Source: Pseudomonas alcaligenes (lineage in GTDB: Bacteria > Pseudomonadota > Gammaproteobacteria > Pseudomonadales > Pseudomonadaceae). From it: a DNA stretch of 64,000 bases. The position numbers were made by a program, and so were the translations under genes. Numbering within the stretch: position 1 is the first letter of the stretch; every line of letters starts with the position of its first letter. Below the pieces are notes generated by a model, which worked only from the letters and a program-made list of their open reading frames with translations, was not told where the DNA came from and searched no databases. This document shows positions 8,568 through 18,852 of the stretch, in pieces. The stretch lies in contig NZ_LZEU01000001.1 of the NCBI RefSeq assembly GCF_014490745.1, positions 1,449,501 through 1,513,500 of the forward strand, read 5' to 3'.

Positions 8568-9983
8568 ATGGTTTTCGCCTCCCTCGAGTTCCTCATCCTG
8601 TTCCTGCCGGCCTTCATGCTGGTGTATTCGCTGGTCAGGCCGGGGGGGCGCAACCATGTCCTGCTGTTCGGCAGCTGGTTCTTCTACGGCTGGCTGAGCC
8701 CGACCTTCCTCCTGCTGCACGTGGTGCTGACGGTGGTCGGCTGGCTCGGCGGCCTGCTGGTCGACCGTACCCGCGAGGAATCGCGCCAGCGCATCCGCCT
8801 GCTGGCGGCGCTGATCGTGGTCAACGTGCTGGTGCTGTGCTGGTACAAGTACGCCAACATCCTTGCCGCCACCTTCAACGAGTTGCTGACCTCCTACGGC
8901 GCGCTGCCGTTCGAGTGGCAGAAGGTGGCGCTGCCGGCCGGCCTGTCGTTCATCGTCCTGCAGGTGATTTCCTACCTGGTCGACGTACACCGGCATACCG
9001 TGCCGGTGGAGCGCAGCTTCGCCAACTTCGCCACCTACCTGGCGATGTTCGGCCATTCCATCGCCGGTCCGATCATCCGTTACGACTGGGTGCGCCAGGA
9101 GCTGGTGCAGCGCTACTTCAACCCGCTGAACTTCGCCCTCGGCGCGCGCCGCTTCATGATCGGCATGAGCATGAAGGTGCTGGTGGCCGACAGTCTGTCG
9201 CCGCTGGTGTCGGTGGCCTTCGCCTTGGAGCAACCGTCCTTCGTCGATGCCTGGATCGGCTGCCTGGCCTACTCGCTGCAGCTGTTCTTCGACTTCGCCG
9301 GCTACAGCGCCATGGCCATCGGCCTGGGCCTGATGCTCGGCTTCCACTTCCCGGAGAACTTCAACCGGCCGTACTGGGCACGCAATATCCAGGACTTCTG
9401 GCGGCGCTGGCACATCTCGCTGTCCAGCTGGCTGCGCGACTACCTGTACATCGGCCTGGGCGGCAACCGCTTCGGCACCTGGAAGACCTACCGCAACCTG
9501 TTCCTGATCATGGCCATCGGCGGCCTGTGGCACGGCGGCGACAGCTGGAACTACGTAATGTGGGGCGCTGCGCACGGTATCGCGCTGGGCATCGACCGCG
9601 CCTGGGGACGGGCAGGGCTGCCGGATCTGCCGGCTTGGCTGGCGCACAGCATCACCCTGCTGTTCGTGTTCCTGGCCTGGACGCTGTTCCGCGCGCCGAC
9701 CTTCGATGCGGCGCTGAGCATGTACGCCGGCCAGTTCGGCCTGCATGCCTTCGCCCTCGGCGATGCGCTGGCCGCGACCCTGCGCCCGGCCCATGGCATT
9801 GCTGCGGCACTCGGCGTGATCTGCCTGCTGCTGCCGCTGCTGCAGAGCCGCTGCGAGGCGCGCTTCGGAGCTAGTCTGGTGTTCCGTGTGGTCGGCGCAC
9901 TGTGGCCGGTGTGCGGCTTCCTGCTGGCGTTCGCCCTGATTGCCAGCCGGGAAACCGTGCCCTTCCTGTACTTCCAGTTCTGA
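8568..9983 (+). CDS. wssH: MBOAT membrane O-acyltransferase (WssH/AlgI-like)
   Basis: 471-aa polytopic membrane-bound O-acyltransferase that should pass acetyl groups across the inner membrane for cellulose acetylation. Many hydrophobic helices are visible. The two MBOAT His motifs are present: RRWHISLSSWLRDY and GGLWHGGDSWNYVMWG. The N-terminus has the AlgI-family pattern of an early FFYGW segment. The start lies 9 bp after wssG, and wssI begins 11 bp after the stop. Length and motifs match AlgI/WssH. Family assignment is firm; the substrate is inferred from the cellulose operon. Confidence 0.94.
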   Translation: MVFASLEFLILFLPAFMLVYSLVRPGGRNHVLLFGSWFFYGWLSPTFLLLHVVLTVVGWLGGLLVDRTREESRQRIRLLAALIVVNVLVLCWYKYANILAATFNELLTSYGALPFEWQKVALPAGLSFIVLQVISYLVDVHRHTVPVERSFANFATYLAMFGHSIAGPIIRYDWVRQELVQRYFNPLNFALGARRFMIGMSMKVLVADSLSPLVSVAFALEQPSFVDAWIGCLAYSLQLFFDFAGYSAMAIGLGLMLGFHFPENFNRPYWARNIQDFWRRWHISLSSWLRDYLYIGLGGNRFGTWKTYRNLFLIMAIGGLWHGGDSWNYVMWGAAHGIALGIDRAWGRAGLPDLPAWLAHSITLLFVFLAWTLFRAPTFDAALSMYAGQFGLHAFALGDALAATLRPAHGIAAALGVICLLLPLLQSRCEARFGASLVFRVVGALWPVCGFLLAFALIASRETVPFLYFQF

Positions 9984-9994
9984 GGCGGCTGAGC

Positions 9995-11143
9995 ATGTCG
10001 AACAAAGACTCTTCCATCGCCCCGGTACCGCCGAGTGCCACCATGATCCGCCTGAGCCCGCCGGCCGGGCTGGTGATGTTCGCCTTCCTGTTGGCCGGGC
10101 TGACCTGCACCCTGTGGGCGATGTTCGTCAGCGGCAAGGTCGACCTGCTGCCGGCAAAGATCAGCTGGGATGATGTGCGCAACGGCGAGATCACCCACCG
10201 CATCGCCCGGGAGCTGACCAGCGTGCCGTTCGCCAAGCGTGCCGCCGACCTGGAGCGGGCCGCCAGTTGGCTGGCCATCGGCGACACCGGCAGCCGCGTG
10301 CGCCAGGGTTGCCCGGGCTGGCTGTTCCTCGCCGATGAGCTGAAGCTTCACCCGCACGCGCAGGCCAATGCCGAGGCGCGGGCGCACAAGGTCGCCGAGC
10401 TGCACGCGCAGCTGGCCAAGCGCGGCATCCAGTTGCTGGTGGCCGTGGTGCCGGACAAGAGCCGTATCGCCGCCGAGCAGCTGTGTGGCATTGCTCGTTC
10501 GCCGCAGCTGGTGGCGCGGGCGCAGAACTGGCAGGCGGCGCTGCAGGCGAGCGGGGTGGCGGTGCTGGATCTGGCGCCGTTGCTGCAGCCGCTGGGCAGT
10601 GCAGCCTACCTGCGTACCGACACGCACTGGAGCGAGGCGGGCGCGGATAGCGCGGCCCGGGCTATTGCTGCGCGCATCGCGGCACTGGGTGTCAGCGCCA
10701 CGCCGGCCAAGCAGTACCTGGCCGAAGCTGGCGCGGCGGCGGTGCGCCCCGGCGACCTGGTGCGCCTGGCTGGCCTGGACTGGCTGCCGGCCGGGCTGCA
10801 GCCGCCCCAGGAGCAGGTCGCCGCGACCCGCATCGAAGAAGCGGCGGGCGCGGAGGGCGCGCTGGGCGAGGACGATCTGTTCGGCGACAGCCAGCTGCCA
10901 AACATCGCGGTGATAGGCACCTCGTTCTCGCGCAACTCCAACTTCATTCCCTTCCTCGAGCGCGCGCTGGGCGCCAGCGTCGGCAACTTCGCCAAGGACG
11001 GCGGCGAGTTCTCCGGCGCAGCCAAGGACTACTTCGCCAGCCCGGCTTTCCAGCAGACGCCGCCGCGCCTGCTGGTCTGGGAAATCCCCGAGCGCGACCT
11101 GCAGTCGCCGTACCAGGACGACATCGTCCTCGGCCAGCCCTGA
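9995..11143 (+). CDS. wssI: AlgJ/AlgX-like SGNH acetyltransferase (WssI)
   Basis: 382-aa membrane-anchored SGNH protein of the AlgJ/AlgX family, last gene of the acetylation block. One N-terminal transmembrane segment lies at about residues 25-47, so the catalytic domain faces the periplasm. Catalytic residues visible are Asp209 and His211 (RTDTHWSEAG) and the nucleophile Ser310 in GTSFS. The conserved VPDKSR segment is also present. The ATG at 9995 is preferred to an upstream in-frame extension because the extension overlaps wssH coding sequence. A strong hairpin follows directly after the stop. Confidence 0.9.
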   Translation: MSNKDSSIAPVPPSATMIRLSPPAGLVMFAFLLAGLTCTLWAMFVSGKVDLLPAKISWDDVRNGEITHRIARELTSVPFAKRAADLERAASWLAIGDTGSRVRQGCPGWLFLADELKLHPHAQANAEARAHKVAELHAQLAKRGIQLLVAVVPDKSRIAAEQLCGIARSPQLVARAQNWQAALQASGVAVLDLAPLLQPLGSAAYLRTDTHWSEAGADSAARAIAARIAALGVSATPAKQYLAEAGAAAVRPGDLVRLAGLDWLPAGLQPPQEQVAATRIEEAAGAEGALGEDDLFGDSQLPNIAVIGTSFSRNSNFIPFLERALGASVGNFAKDGGEFSGAAKDYFASPAFQQTPPRLLVWEIPERDLQSPYQDDIVLGQP

Positions 11144-11178
11144 ACGGCAGCGGTGCTCCGGCCGTGAGCACCGCCGTT
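11143..11178 (+). terminator. Hairpin after the cellulose operon
   Basis: Long imperfect inverted repeat that starts in the wssI stop codon: AACGGC plus CGGTGCTC pairs with GAGCACCG plus CCGTT around a 7-base loop. It has no T-tract, so it may be a 3' stabiliser or a Rho-assisted end rather than a classical terminator. Confidence 0.5.
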
Positions 11179-11208
11179 CGTCCGCTGTAACAACTGGACA
11201 TGGATTTT

Positions 11209-11233
11209 GCCGGCGTGCGCCACGCACGCCGGC
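11209..11233. terminator. Perfect 11-bp-stem hairpin
   Basis: GCCGGCGTGCG and its exact complement flank a 3-base loop, between the cellulose operon and the lipoprotein gene. It lacks a T-tract. A transcription boundary role is inferred only from position. Confidence 0.4.
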
Positions 11234-11316
11234 ACTTGCCCGTGGTCTGACTTTACAGGAGCAATCCTGGGCGCCGGTATTCGCTGTCGCCGTCCCTGCG
11301 GTCGAAGGAGGCCGCC

Positions 11317-11859
11317 ATGTCCAGCCGATCAATCCTGATTGCAGTACTGGGTCTGACCCTCAACGGTTGCGCCGTCTACGACTATGACGACGACTACGAT
11401 TACGACAACCGCTACTACGGTGGCAGCGGCTACAGCGTGCAGCGCTACGAGACGTACCCGGTCTACCCGGTGTACCAGCAGCGCTACTACCGCTATGACT
11501 ACCCCCGTTATGACAGCCACCGCTACTACGTCGAGCCGCGCCACGATGGTCGTTATGACGGTCGTTACGACGGCCGCTATGAGCGCCATCACGATGACCA
11601 CCGCGGCCACGACCACCCGCGACCGATGCCGCAACAAGGCTACCGCCCGCCGCAACAGGGCTGGGATGGCCATCGCCAGGTCGACCGCGGCCATGACCGT
11701 CGCCCGCAGCTGTCCATGCCGGGCAATGGCGGCTGGCAGCCGCCCCAGGTGGTACGCGGGCATGAGCGCAATCAGGAACGACGCCAGCAACCCCGTCAGG
11801 AGCAGCGCCACAACAACCGGCAGATCCTGCAGGAGAATGGCATCCGCCGGCCTTACTAG
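11317..11859 (+). CDS. Tyr/Arg/His-rich predicted lipoprotein
   Basis: 180-aa protein of unknown function with a lipoprotein signal peptide (lipobox LNGC, Cys18). The mature part is highly biased: Tyr/Asp-rich first, with near-tandem YDGR units around residues 78-90, then rich in His, Arg, Gln and Pro. No enzyme motif is visible. A good GGAGG-like ribosome site (cgaaggaggccgcc) precedes the ATG at 11317. It lies between two biofilm loci and shares an orientation with the cellulose operon, but two hairpins separate it from that operon. A role as a cell-surface or matrix-binding polypeptide is only a guess. Confidence 0.72.
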   Translation: MSSRSILIAVLGLTLNGCAVYDYDDDYDYDNRYYGGSGYSVQRYETYPVYPVYQQRYYRYDYPRYDSHRYYVEPRHDGRYDGRYDGRYERHHDDHRGHDHPRPMPQQGYRPPQQGWDGHRQVDRGHDRRPQLSMPGNGGWQPPQVVRGHERNQERRQQPRQEQRHNNRQILQENGIRRPY

Positions 11860-11944
11860 CTCTTGAATAGGGCGCAGCCTGGGTACAGCCTCGGCGATCT
11901 GTCGAGATGGAGTTGAGTTGCTTGAATCGATCCCTAAGCACCCG

Positions 11945-11964
11945 GCCGGCCCCACGGGGCCGGC
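11945..11964. terminator. Hairpin at the 3' end of the adhesin gene
   Basis: GCCGGCCCC-AC-GGGGCCGGC is a 9-bp GC stem just beyond the adhesin stop codon (minus strand). There is no T-run, so a terminator role is tentative. Confidence 0.45.
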
Positions 11965-11975
11965 ACGGGCATGCT

Positions 11976-14900
11976 TCAGTGATCGATCTTGATGGTCGGG
12001 TCGGCGCCGGCGACCAGTGAGTTGATCACCGCCGCCGGCGTGGCACCCAGACCCAGGCTGGGGTCGTTGAGATTGATGCCGTCCAGCTGGATGCTCAGGT
12101 CGGCATTGCCGCCGCCGGCCTCGAGATGGCCGCTGCTGCTGATCAGCAGGCTGTCGCCGCTGGCGCTGACCTGGATGTAGCTGCTCAGATCGACGGCGTG
12201 CTCCTCGCCCTGCAGCAGGTCGCTGAGGTCGAGGCGGTCTTCGCTCAGGTTGAAGTCCTTGATGCTGTCGCTGCCGGTATCGCCGGCATGCCAGACAAAG
12301 GTGTCGCGGCCGCTGCCGCCCCACAGCTGGTCGTCGCCGCTGCCGCCGATGAGGATGTCGTCGCCGGCGCCGCCGAACAGCGAGTCGGCACCGCCTTTGC
12401 CTTCCAGGTGGTCGTTGCTGCCCAGGCCGTTGAGGCTGTCGCTGCCGCTGCCACCCAGCAGCACATCGACCCCGGCGCTGCCGTTGAGCGTGCCGTTGCC
12501 GCTGATCGGCACGATGGTCTGCACACTGCTGCCGATGCTGATCAGCAGGTTGGCGGTGGAGCTGTCGCCGTCGGCCTGGGTCAGGGTGTAGCTGAAGCTC
12601 TCGCTCTGGCCGACATTGGCCAGGTTGGCGAAGGGCGTGTAGCTGTACTGGCCGTTGGCATGGATGGTCAGCTCGCCGTAGCTGCCGGTGACCGTGGTCG
12701 AACCGCTGAAGCTGGTGCCGTTGATGGCGCTGAGCAGGGCGCCTTCGCTGCCCAGGCTGTCGACGGCGCCCCAGGCATGGTGGCTGGACGGATCCTGGTT
12801 GGCCTCGCTGATGACGTTGCCGCTGAGGGTACTGGCCTGGGTCGTGGTGGTGCTGAGGATATCCAGGCTGATGTTGTCGATGCGCACTTCGGCGGTCTTG
12901 TTGAGCGTCTGGGTCAGGGTGTTGTCGACCAGGCCGAACTCCAGGCGATAGGTCTCGCCCAGGGCGCCGCTGCTCAGGGTGCGGCTGATGGTGGTGTCGC
13001 CGTCGGCCACGCCCAGGCTGCCGGAGAAGACCGCCACGCCGTTGCTGTCGAGCAGGCGCCAGGTGAAGCTGTCGCCGAGCTTGAACTGGTTGCCGCTGCT
13101 GTCGGTATCCAGATCCACGCTGAAGCTCAGGGTGGCGCTCTGGTTGGCGGCCAGGCTGAAGGTCGGGCTGAGCACGCGGCTGCCGCTGCTGTCGAGGTTG
13201 CTGGTCTTGCTGTCGGTGATCACCAGCTGGTTGCCGCTTACATCGGCATCGCCGGTCACTTGCCACTGGCTGGCGCTGGGCGTCTGGCTGGTGACGTTCT
13301 TGGTGCCGGCGGCCAGGTTGCCGTTGTTGTCGAACACCCATTGCGCCACACCCGGGTTGGACATGTTGGTGCTGCTGAAATTGGCCAGCACGATGGCCGG
13401 GGCGTTGTCGCTCTGCACCACCTGCTGTACCAGGGCCAGGCCGCTGTTGTCGTAGGCGCTGACTTCGCTGCGATCCTGCAGAGTCAGGTTGAGGGTGGCG
13501 CTGTCCTGGCTGCCGTCGGCATCGGCGATGGTGTAGATCACCTGGAAGTGGGTGTCCTCGGCGACATCCAGGCCGGCCACCGGGTTGAAGCTGTAATTGC
13601 CGGTGACGGCATCGATGCTCAGGGTGCCGATGCTGGCGCCGAGGTCGAGGTTGTAGTGGCTGCCGTCGAAGTTGGCGGCGACATCGCCAATGCCGTCGCC
13701 GTCGCTGTCGAGCATGACCGCGACGACCTTGGGGGTGGCGGCGCCATCGGCACCGAAGTCGTCGGCGATGCTGCCGGAGATGCTGCCGTCCAGCAGGCCG
13801 CCCTCGAACACCGGCACGGTGCCCTGCAGCGCACCCTGCAGATCCAGCGGGTCGGCCACCACCAGGGTGTTGCTGTTGTGGGTGCTCTGGGTCTGCACGA
13901 TCTGCCCGGTCAGGTTCCAGCTCAGGCTGGGGTTGCCGTCCGGCGACCAGGCCACGGTATCCAAGTTGCTCTGCGCGTAGTCGCTGGTGACATCGCTGCC
14001 GATGCCGACGGCATAGGCGGCGTCGATGTCGTTGTCTTCGAGGAAGTCGACCCAGTCGGCGCGCTCGCTGGCGGATACCGAGGTGCTGCTGGACACCGTG
14101 CCGAAGGCGGTGGCCGGCAGGCCGTCGGAGAGGAAGTAGACGTAGGTGTGGTCGACGTCCGCCGGTGTGCCGTAGTTCTGCTGCACCTGCTGCAGGGCGC
14201 TGTCGTAGTCGGTGCCGTTGCCGGTGCCGAGGCCCTGGATGGTGCTGATGGCGTCGGCCGGGCTGAACCAGCCCTGGAAGGTGGCGCTGCCGTTGAAGGT
14301 CACCAGCATGACGTTCTGCAGGCTGCCGCCGTAGCTGTTGATCAGGTTCTCCACGGCGTCCTGGGCCAGGGCGAAGCGGGTGGTGGTACCGCCGCCAGGC
14401 AGGCTGACAACGCCGCCGAACTGCGGGTCGACCATGCTGCTGGAGGTGTCGAGCATGATCACCAGGTTGACCGTCTGGCTGGGCGCGCCCTCGACCAGGC
14501 TGATGCTGTCGTCCACCGCCTGCGGCACGGCATCGGCCACGTTGAGGGTGACGCTGGCGTCGCTGCTGTAGTCGTCGCCATCGAAGGCCTGGTAGGTGAA
14601 GCTCGGTGCCGGGCCGTCGTTGTCCGAGTCATAGTCGGCCGGCGGCTGGTAGCTGAGGCCGCCGCTGGCGGCGTCGGCGGCGCTGATCACCGCGCTGCCG
14701 GCGGCGACGGCAGCGGCAGTCACCGCGACACCGTTGATCAGCAGGCTGCCGTGTTCCGGCAGCGAGGTGATGCGGAAACTTTCCACCGCATCGCCGCTAT
14801 CCGGGTCGCTGCCGCCGAGGCTGAGGGTTACCGCCGCGCCGCCCTGGACGGCATCGGCCGCAGAGTCCGTGGCCAGTGGTGCGTCGTTGCTGCCGGTCAG

Positions 14901-17900
14901 GTTGATGGTCAGTACACCGTTATCGCTGGCGCCGTGTTCGTCGGTGACCTGGTAGGGGATGTCGAGGGTCAGCAGCTGGCCGCTGGGCAGGCTCTGGTAG
15001 TCCGGGTGCGCAGGATCAAAGCTCCAGTTGCCCTGGGCATCCATGCTGAAACCGGCGGGCAGGCTCTGCCCCGTCGGGTTGAAGGTCAGCTGGGCGCCAT
15101 TGTCCACGTCGCTGGCATCCAGGATGCCGGCAATGGGCGCGGCGCCCTCGCTGGCTGGCACGGCCTGGCTGGCACTGGCGACCGGGGCATCGTTGGTACC
15201 GGTCAGTTGGATGACGATATCGCTGAAGTCCGTGCCGCCATGGCCGTCGCTGATGCTCACGCGATAGACCAGGGTCAGCACCTGGCCCTGGGCCAGATCG
15301 TCGAGCTGCCCGGCCGGTACGCTGTAGGTCCAGTTCACCTGGCCAGCGCCATCGCCCGTGCTGTCATCGCCAAGGGTCGGTGTCAGGCTGCCACGCTCGG
15401 CAGTGGCCAGGCCGGTCAGCGAGTCGCTGGCGGAAAGCAGGGTGGCGCTGACGGTGTGGCTGTCGAGCAGGTCGACGTCGGTAAAGCTGAGGCTGCCGCT
15501 GCTGGTCAGGTCGCCTGTGTTCTCGTCGGCACTGCCGTCCGGACGCTCAAGTACACCATTCATGATGGCGCCCGGCAGGGAGACCTGTAGCTGGTAACCG
15601 TTGCCAGCGGGGATGGCAATGCTAGGGAAAGCCGCGACGGCTATGTAGTAGGTGCCAGGCTGGCTGAAGGTGTAGGTCAGGAATGAATCGTAGTGGTGCA
15701 CACTGCCGCCTGCGCCAGCACTCAGATTACCTTCGTCGTCATCCGTGGCCAGCAGGTTGCCATTGGCATCGTAGAGGTTGAGCCAGGCGTCGAAGCCGCC
15801 TGTTGGCAGCAGGGCGTAGTCGATATCGAAGGTGGCGGTGGCGCCGGCGCTGGTGACGGTGAACTGGTAGTAGTCGAAGGCATTGTCGCCGGTGGAGCTG
15901 ATGGAGACGAACGGGGTGGTGGCCGAGTTGGCCACATCGGCATCGTTGCCCAGAACGAAGTGGCCATCCAGGTTGATGGCGTTGGCCAGCGCGTGGTTGT
16001 CGAGGCCCTGTGGCTTGTCGATCAGGCCGCTGCCGTTACCGACACCCACGGAGCTCTGGATGATCGGCGCATCGTTGGTGCCCACCACGGTGATGGTCAG
16101 GGTGGTGTCGACCTCGCTGCCCTGATCGTCGCTGACCTTGACCGGGATGCTCAGTTCCAGCTCCTGGCCGCTGGCGAGGTAGTCATAGGCCGAGTGACTG
16201 GGGTCGAAGCTCCAGCTGCCATCGCCATTGAAGACCAGGCCCGGCTCGCTGGCCGTGGTGCTGAACTGCAGCGGCGTGCCGGCCGGTTGATCGACATCGC
16301 TGGCAAGAATCTGGCCACTGGCCAAGGCTGCGCCTTCGAAGACCTCGACACTGGCGGGGGGCGCTGTGGGCGCGTCGTTGACCGGGGTGACTTCGATGGC
16401 CACCGAGTCGCTGCTGCTGTCGACCCCGTCGCTGGCGACGATGCTCAGGTTGTCCGGGCCGTTGTAGTCGGCCGCAGGGGTGTAGTGCAGCTGGGCCATG
16501 GCGTTGTTGATGGCCGCGGCGCTGCCGGTGAGGATGAGGGTGGCGGTGCCATCACCACTGACGCCGGCGCCGAGCAGGTTGAGGCCGACGTTGAGCACGC
16601 CGTGGTCGACGCTGAGGGTCACGGTCAGGTTGTCCGCATCCGGGTCGAGCACGCCGAGGGCGTTGCTGGTGGCCAGGGAGAACACCTTGCTGGTGTCTTC
16701 GGCGGTGGTCTGGTCGCCGGGTACGTGGACGACGGGGGCGTCGTTGACCGGGGTGATCAGGATATCCAGGGTCGAGCTGACACTGGCGCTGCCGTCGGAG
16801 ACGGTGTAGGTGATCTGCGGCACGCTGCCGCTGATGCCGGGCAGCGGGGTGAAGCTGTACTGGCCGTCGGCGCCGATGGTCAGGGTGCCGACCAGCGGGA
16901 TCTTCACCGGGGTATCTACCGCGTAGCTGGTCAGCGGGAAGTCAGTGAGGTGGAAGCCGGTGATGCTCAGGCTGTCGCCGTCCACGTCGCTGGCGTTGTC
17001 CAGCAGGTTGCCGCTGACCGTGTTGTCTTCCAGGCCGCTGGTGATCTCGGGCGCATCGAGGGGCGCATCGTTGACCGGGGTGACGGTGATGTTCAGCGAG
17101 TTGTCGACGCTGACCTGGCCGTCGCTGCTGCTGATGCTCAGGGTTTCCGGGCCGTGGTAGTTGGCGTCCGGGCTGTAGGTCAGCTGGGCCAGGGCGTTGT
17201 TGATGGCGGCCGGGCTGCCGCTGAGGGTCAGGCTGGAGGTGCCGTTGCCGCTGAAGGTCACGCCCAGCAGGTTGAGGCCGAGGGTCAGCACGCCATGTTC
17301 GACGCTGAGGGTGGTGGTCAGGTTGTCCTGGTCGATGTCGAAGGCGCCGAGCGCATTCTGGGTCAGCAGGGAGAACACCAGCGGGGTGTCTTCGGCGGTG
17401 ATCTGCCCCTCGGGCAGCACGTGGAAGGGGGCGTCGTTGGTCGCCTCGATGCTGATGCCGAAGGTGGCTTTGCTGGTCGCGCTGCCATCGCTGACGGTGT
17501 AGGTGAAGCTGGGTACCGGGCCGGAATAGTTGGGCAGCGGGGTGAAGCTGAAGTCGCCGTTGGCATCGACCTGCAGGCTGCCGACCAGGGGGATGGTCAC
17601 CGGGCTGCCGATCGGCAGGCTGATGAAGGGCAGCAGGGTCAGGCTGAGGCCGGTGATGCTCAGGCCATCGCCGTCGGCATCGCTGTCGTTGCTCAGCAGG
17701 TTGCCGCTCAGGCTGCCGCCTTCGACCAGGCTGAAGCTGTCGGCCACGGCCTGCGGGGCGTTGTTCTGCGGCGGGGTTTCCGGTTCCGTCGGGCCCTCCG
17801 GTGGGGTGGGCGCAGCCGCGCTGGTGATGTCCGGAGTCAGTTCGTTGATGATCGTGCGCTCGCTGCCGGCCGGTGCAGTGGAGGCCGGCGCCTGGGTAGC

Positions 17901-18332
17901 GAAGCCGACGCTGGCCTGCAGGCTGCCGCCCACTGCGTCGAGCAACACGAAGCTGTGCCCGCCGCCAATGCCGCCGGCGCCGCCAGCACCACCGGCGTTA
18001 CCGGGGCCGGCCGCAGTGGCTTCGAGTTCGGCGGTGGGGTCGGCACCGGCGGCGATAGCCTGCTGCAGGGCGCTCACCGATTGCTCGGCGGGGCTGGCGT
18101 CGGCGTCTTCCTTGGCTTCTTCCGGCTGCGCCGCCGACCACTGGGCATCGGCGCCAAGGTCGAGGGTCTGGCCGTTCTCCAGCTGCAGGCTGATCATGCC
18201 TTGCTGGCCGGTGAGGATTTCCTCGCCGCGCAGCAGGCGGTCGCCTTCGACCAGCAGACGCTGGAGACCTTCGGGGGATAGGGCGACGACCTGACCGGCA
18301 ACCGATTTGACGACAGCAACGACACTGCTCAT
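11976..18332 (-). CDS. Giant LapA-like RTX adhesin with vWFA domain
   Basis: 2118-aa type I-secreted surface adhesin. The ATG at 18332 has a GGAGA ribosome site and gives the LapA-type N-terminus. Residues 1-100 form the retention module. TAAG at residues 106-109 matches the double-Ala site cut by LapG proteases. Then come tandem cadherin/VCBS-like repeats with recurring NDAP from about 188, a pre-peptidase-C-like domain at about 770-920, more repeats, and a vWFA domain at about 1285-1480 with MIDAS DTSSS. RTX nonapeptides ([11 protein letters not shown] type) lie at about 1955-2025, followed by a C-terminal secretion signal. It is divergent from its probable ABC exporter. The few large repeats make it shorter than P. 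fluorescens LapA. Confidence 0.92.
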   Translation of the reverse strand: MSSVVAVVKSVAGQVVALSPEGLQRLLVEGDRLLRGEEILTGQQGMISLQLENGQTLDLGADAQWSAAQPEEAKEDADASPAEQSVSALQQAIAAGADPTAELEATAAGPGNAGGAGGAGGIGGGHSFVLLDAVGGSLQASVGFATQAPASTAPAGSERTIINELTPDITSAAAPTPPEGPTEPETPPQNNAPQAVADSFSLVEGGSLSGNLLSNDSDADGDGLSITGLSLTLLPFISLPIGSPVTIPLVGSLQVDANGDFSFTPLPNYSGPVPSFTYTVSDGSATSKATFGISIEATNDAPFHVLPEGQITAEDTPLVFSLLTQNALGAFDIDQDNLTTTLSVEHGVLTLGLNLLGVTFSGNGTSSLTLSGSPAAINNALAQLTYSPDANYHGPETLSISSSDGQVSVDNSLNITVTPVNDAPLDAPEITSGLEDNTVSGNLLDNASDVDGDSLSITGFHLTDFPLTSYAVDTPVKIPLVGTLTIGADGQYSFTPLPGISGSVPQITYTVSDGSASVSSTLDILITPVNDAPVVHVPGDQTTAEDTSKVFSLATSNALGVLDPDADNLTVTLSVDHGVLNVGLNLLGAGVSGDGTATLILTGSAAAINNAMAQLHYTPAADYNGPDNLSIVASDGVDSSSDSVAIEVTPVNDAPTAPPASVEVFEGAALASGQILASDVDQPAGTPLQFSTTASEPGLVFNGDGSWSFDPSHSAYDYLASGQELELSIPVKVSDDQGSEVDTTLTITVVGTNDAPIIQSSVGVGNGSGLIDKPQGLDNHALANAINLDGHFVLGNDADVANSATTPFVSISSTGDNAFDYYQFTVTSAGATATFDIDYALLPTGGFDAWLNLYDANGNLLATDDDEGNLSAGAGGSVHHYDSFLTYTFSQPGTYYIAVAAFPSIAIPAGNGYQLQVSLPGAIMNGVLERPDGSADENTGDLTSSGSLSFTDVDLLDSHTVSATLLSASDSLTGLATAERGSLTPTLGDDSTGDGAGQVNWTYSVPAGQLDDLAQGQVLTLVYRVSISDGHGGTDFSDIVIQLTGTNDAPVASASQAVPASEGAAPIAGILDASDVDNGAQLTFNPTGQSLPAGFSMDAQGNWSFDPAHPDYQSLPSGQLLTLDIPYQVTDEHGASDNGVLTINLTGSNDAPLATDSAADAVQGGAAVTLSLGGSDPDSGDAVESFRITSLPEHGSLLINGVAVTAAAVAAGSAVISAADAASGGLSYQPPADYDSDNDGPAPSFTYQAFDGDDYSSDASVTLNVADAVPQAVDDSISLVEGAPSQTVNLVIMLDTSSSMVDPQFGGVVSLPGGGTTTRFALAQDAVENLINSYGGSLQNVMLVTFNGSATFQGWFSPADAISTIQGLGTGNGTDYDSALQQVQQNYGTPADVDHTYVYFLSDGLPATAFGTVSSSTSVSASERADWVDFLEDNDIDAAYAVGIGSDVTSDYAQSNLDTVAWSPDGNPSLSWNLTGQIVQTQSTHNSNTLVVADPLDLQGALQGTVPVFEGGLLDGSISGSIADDFGADGAATPKVVAVMLDSDGDGIGDVAANFDGSHYNLDLGASIGTLSIDAVTGNYSFNPVAGLDVAEDTHFQVIYTIADADGSQDSATLNLTLQDRSEVSAYDNSGLALVQQVVQSDNAPAIVLANFSSTNMSNPGVAQWVFDNNGNLAAGTKNVTSQTPSASQWQVTGDADVSGNQLVITDSKTSNLDSSGSRVLSPTFSLAANQSATLSFSVDLDTDSSGNQFKLGDSFTWRLLDSNGVAVFSGSLGVADGDTTISRTLSSGALGETYRLEFGLVDNTLTQTLNKTAEVRIDNISLDILSTTTTQASTLSGNVISEANQDPSSHHAWGAVDSLGSEGALLSAINGTSFSGSTTVTGSYGELTIHANGQYSYTPFANLANVGQSESFSYTLTQADGDSSTANLLISIGSSVQTIVPISGNGTLNGSAGVDVLLGGSGSDSLNGLGSNDHLEGKGGADSLFGGAGDDILIGGSGDDQLWGGSGRDTFVWHAGDTGSDSIKDFNLSEDRLDLSDLLQGEEHAVDLSSYIQVSASGDSLLISSSGHLEAGGGNADLSIQLDGINLNDPSLGLGATPAAVINSLVAGADPTIKIDH

Positions 18333-18852
18333 GGCGGACTCTCCTTCGTCTGACTGCATGGCTTCGGCCAGTCGCCCGGGCGGGCGGCTGTACCGCGCAA
18401 TTTTTGTTGTGTGAAGTACGGCAAGAATGTCGCGTCAAAACTCCGGCTTATTGCTTTTGGCTATTGACTTAATGCCAAAGTATTGACCAATCGAGGGCCA
18501 TGCTAAACAATCGATTTGGGCATGTCACTTTGATATTGCCGGCGGATCTGAGACTCTCCGATCAACGGTCATGTGGCCTTTGTGAAAAAGCCACAGGCCA
18601 CGGCTGGCGCGGCTGACCAGTCGGTCATCGTGGTCTTGTGCAAGTCGTTGGAATTTAAAGAAAACGTCGTTTTTCGGCGTTTTCAGGGCGGTCGCCGAGG
18701 CAGCAGCGGGTAAAGCCGCTGAGCCGAAGCGGACGCCGACGAGCGCGATGCGGGCCAGGATGGCGCGCCAGCCGCAACAGGGAAGCAAGGGCAGGGGGAG
18801 GCGGCGCCGAGGATCGCGACAGCCCGCCGGATGGATCTGACAAGAGCTGAGA
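18333..18852. promoter_or_regulatory. Divergent control region between adhesin and its exporter
   Basis: 520 bp without a convincing gene. It is locally AT-richer than its neighbours. It holds a direct repeat TATTGAC at 18462 and 18481 (19 bp apart) and an imperfect hairpin at 18573-18601 (GTGGCC-TGTG paired with CACA-GGCCAC). Promoters for both flanking genes must lie here. FleQ-type c-di-GMP control is plausible for lap genes but no confident site was read. Confidence 0.5.

Noticed and set aside
12126-15590. Long plus-strand open frames opposite the adhesin
   Set aside because: They mirror the repetitive adhesin (Val/Gly/Ala-rich) and lack any family motif or ribosome site.
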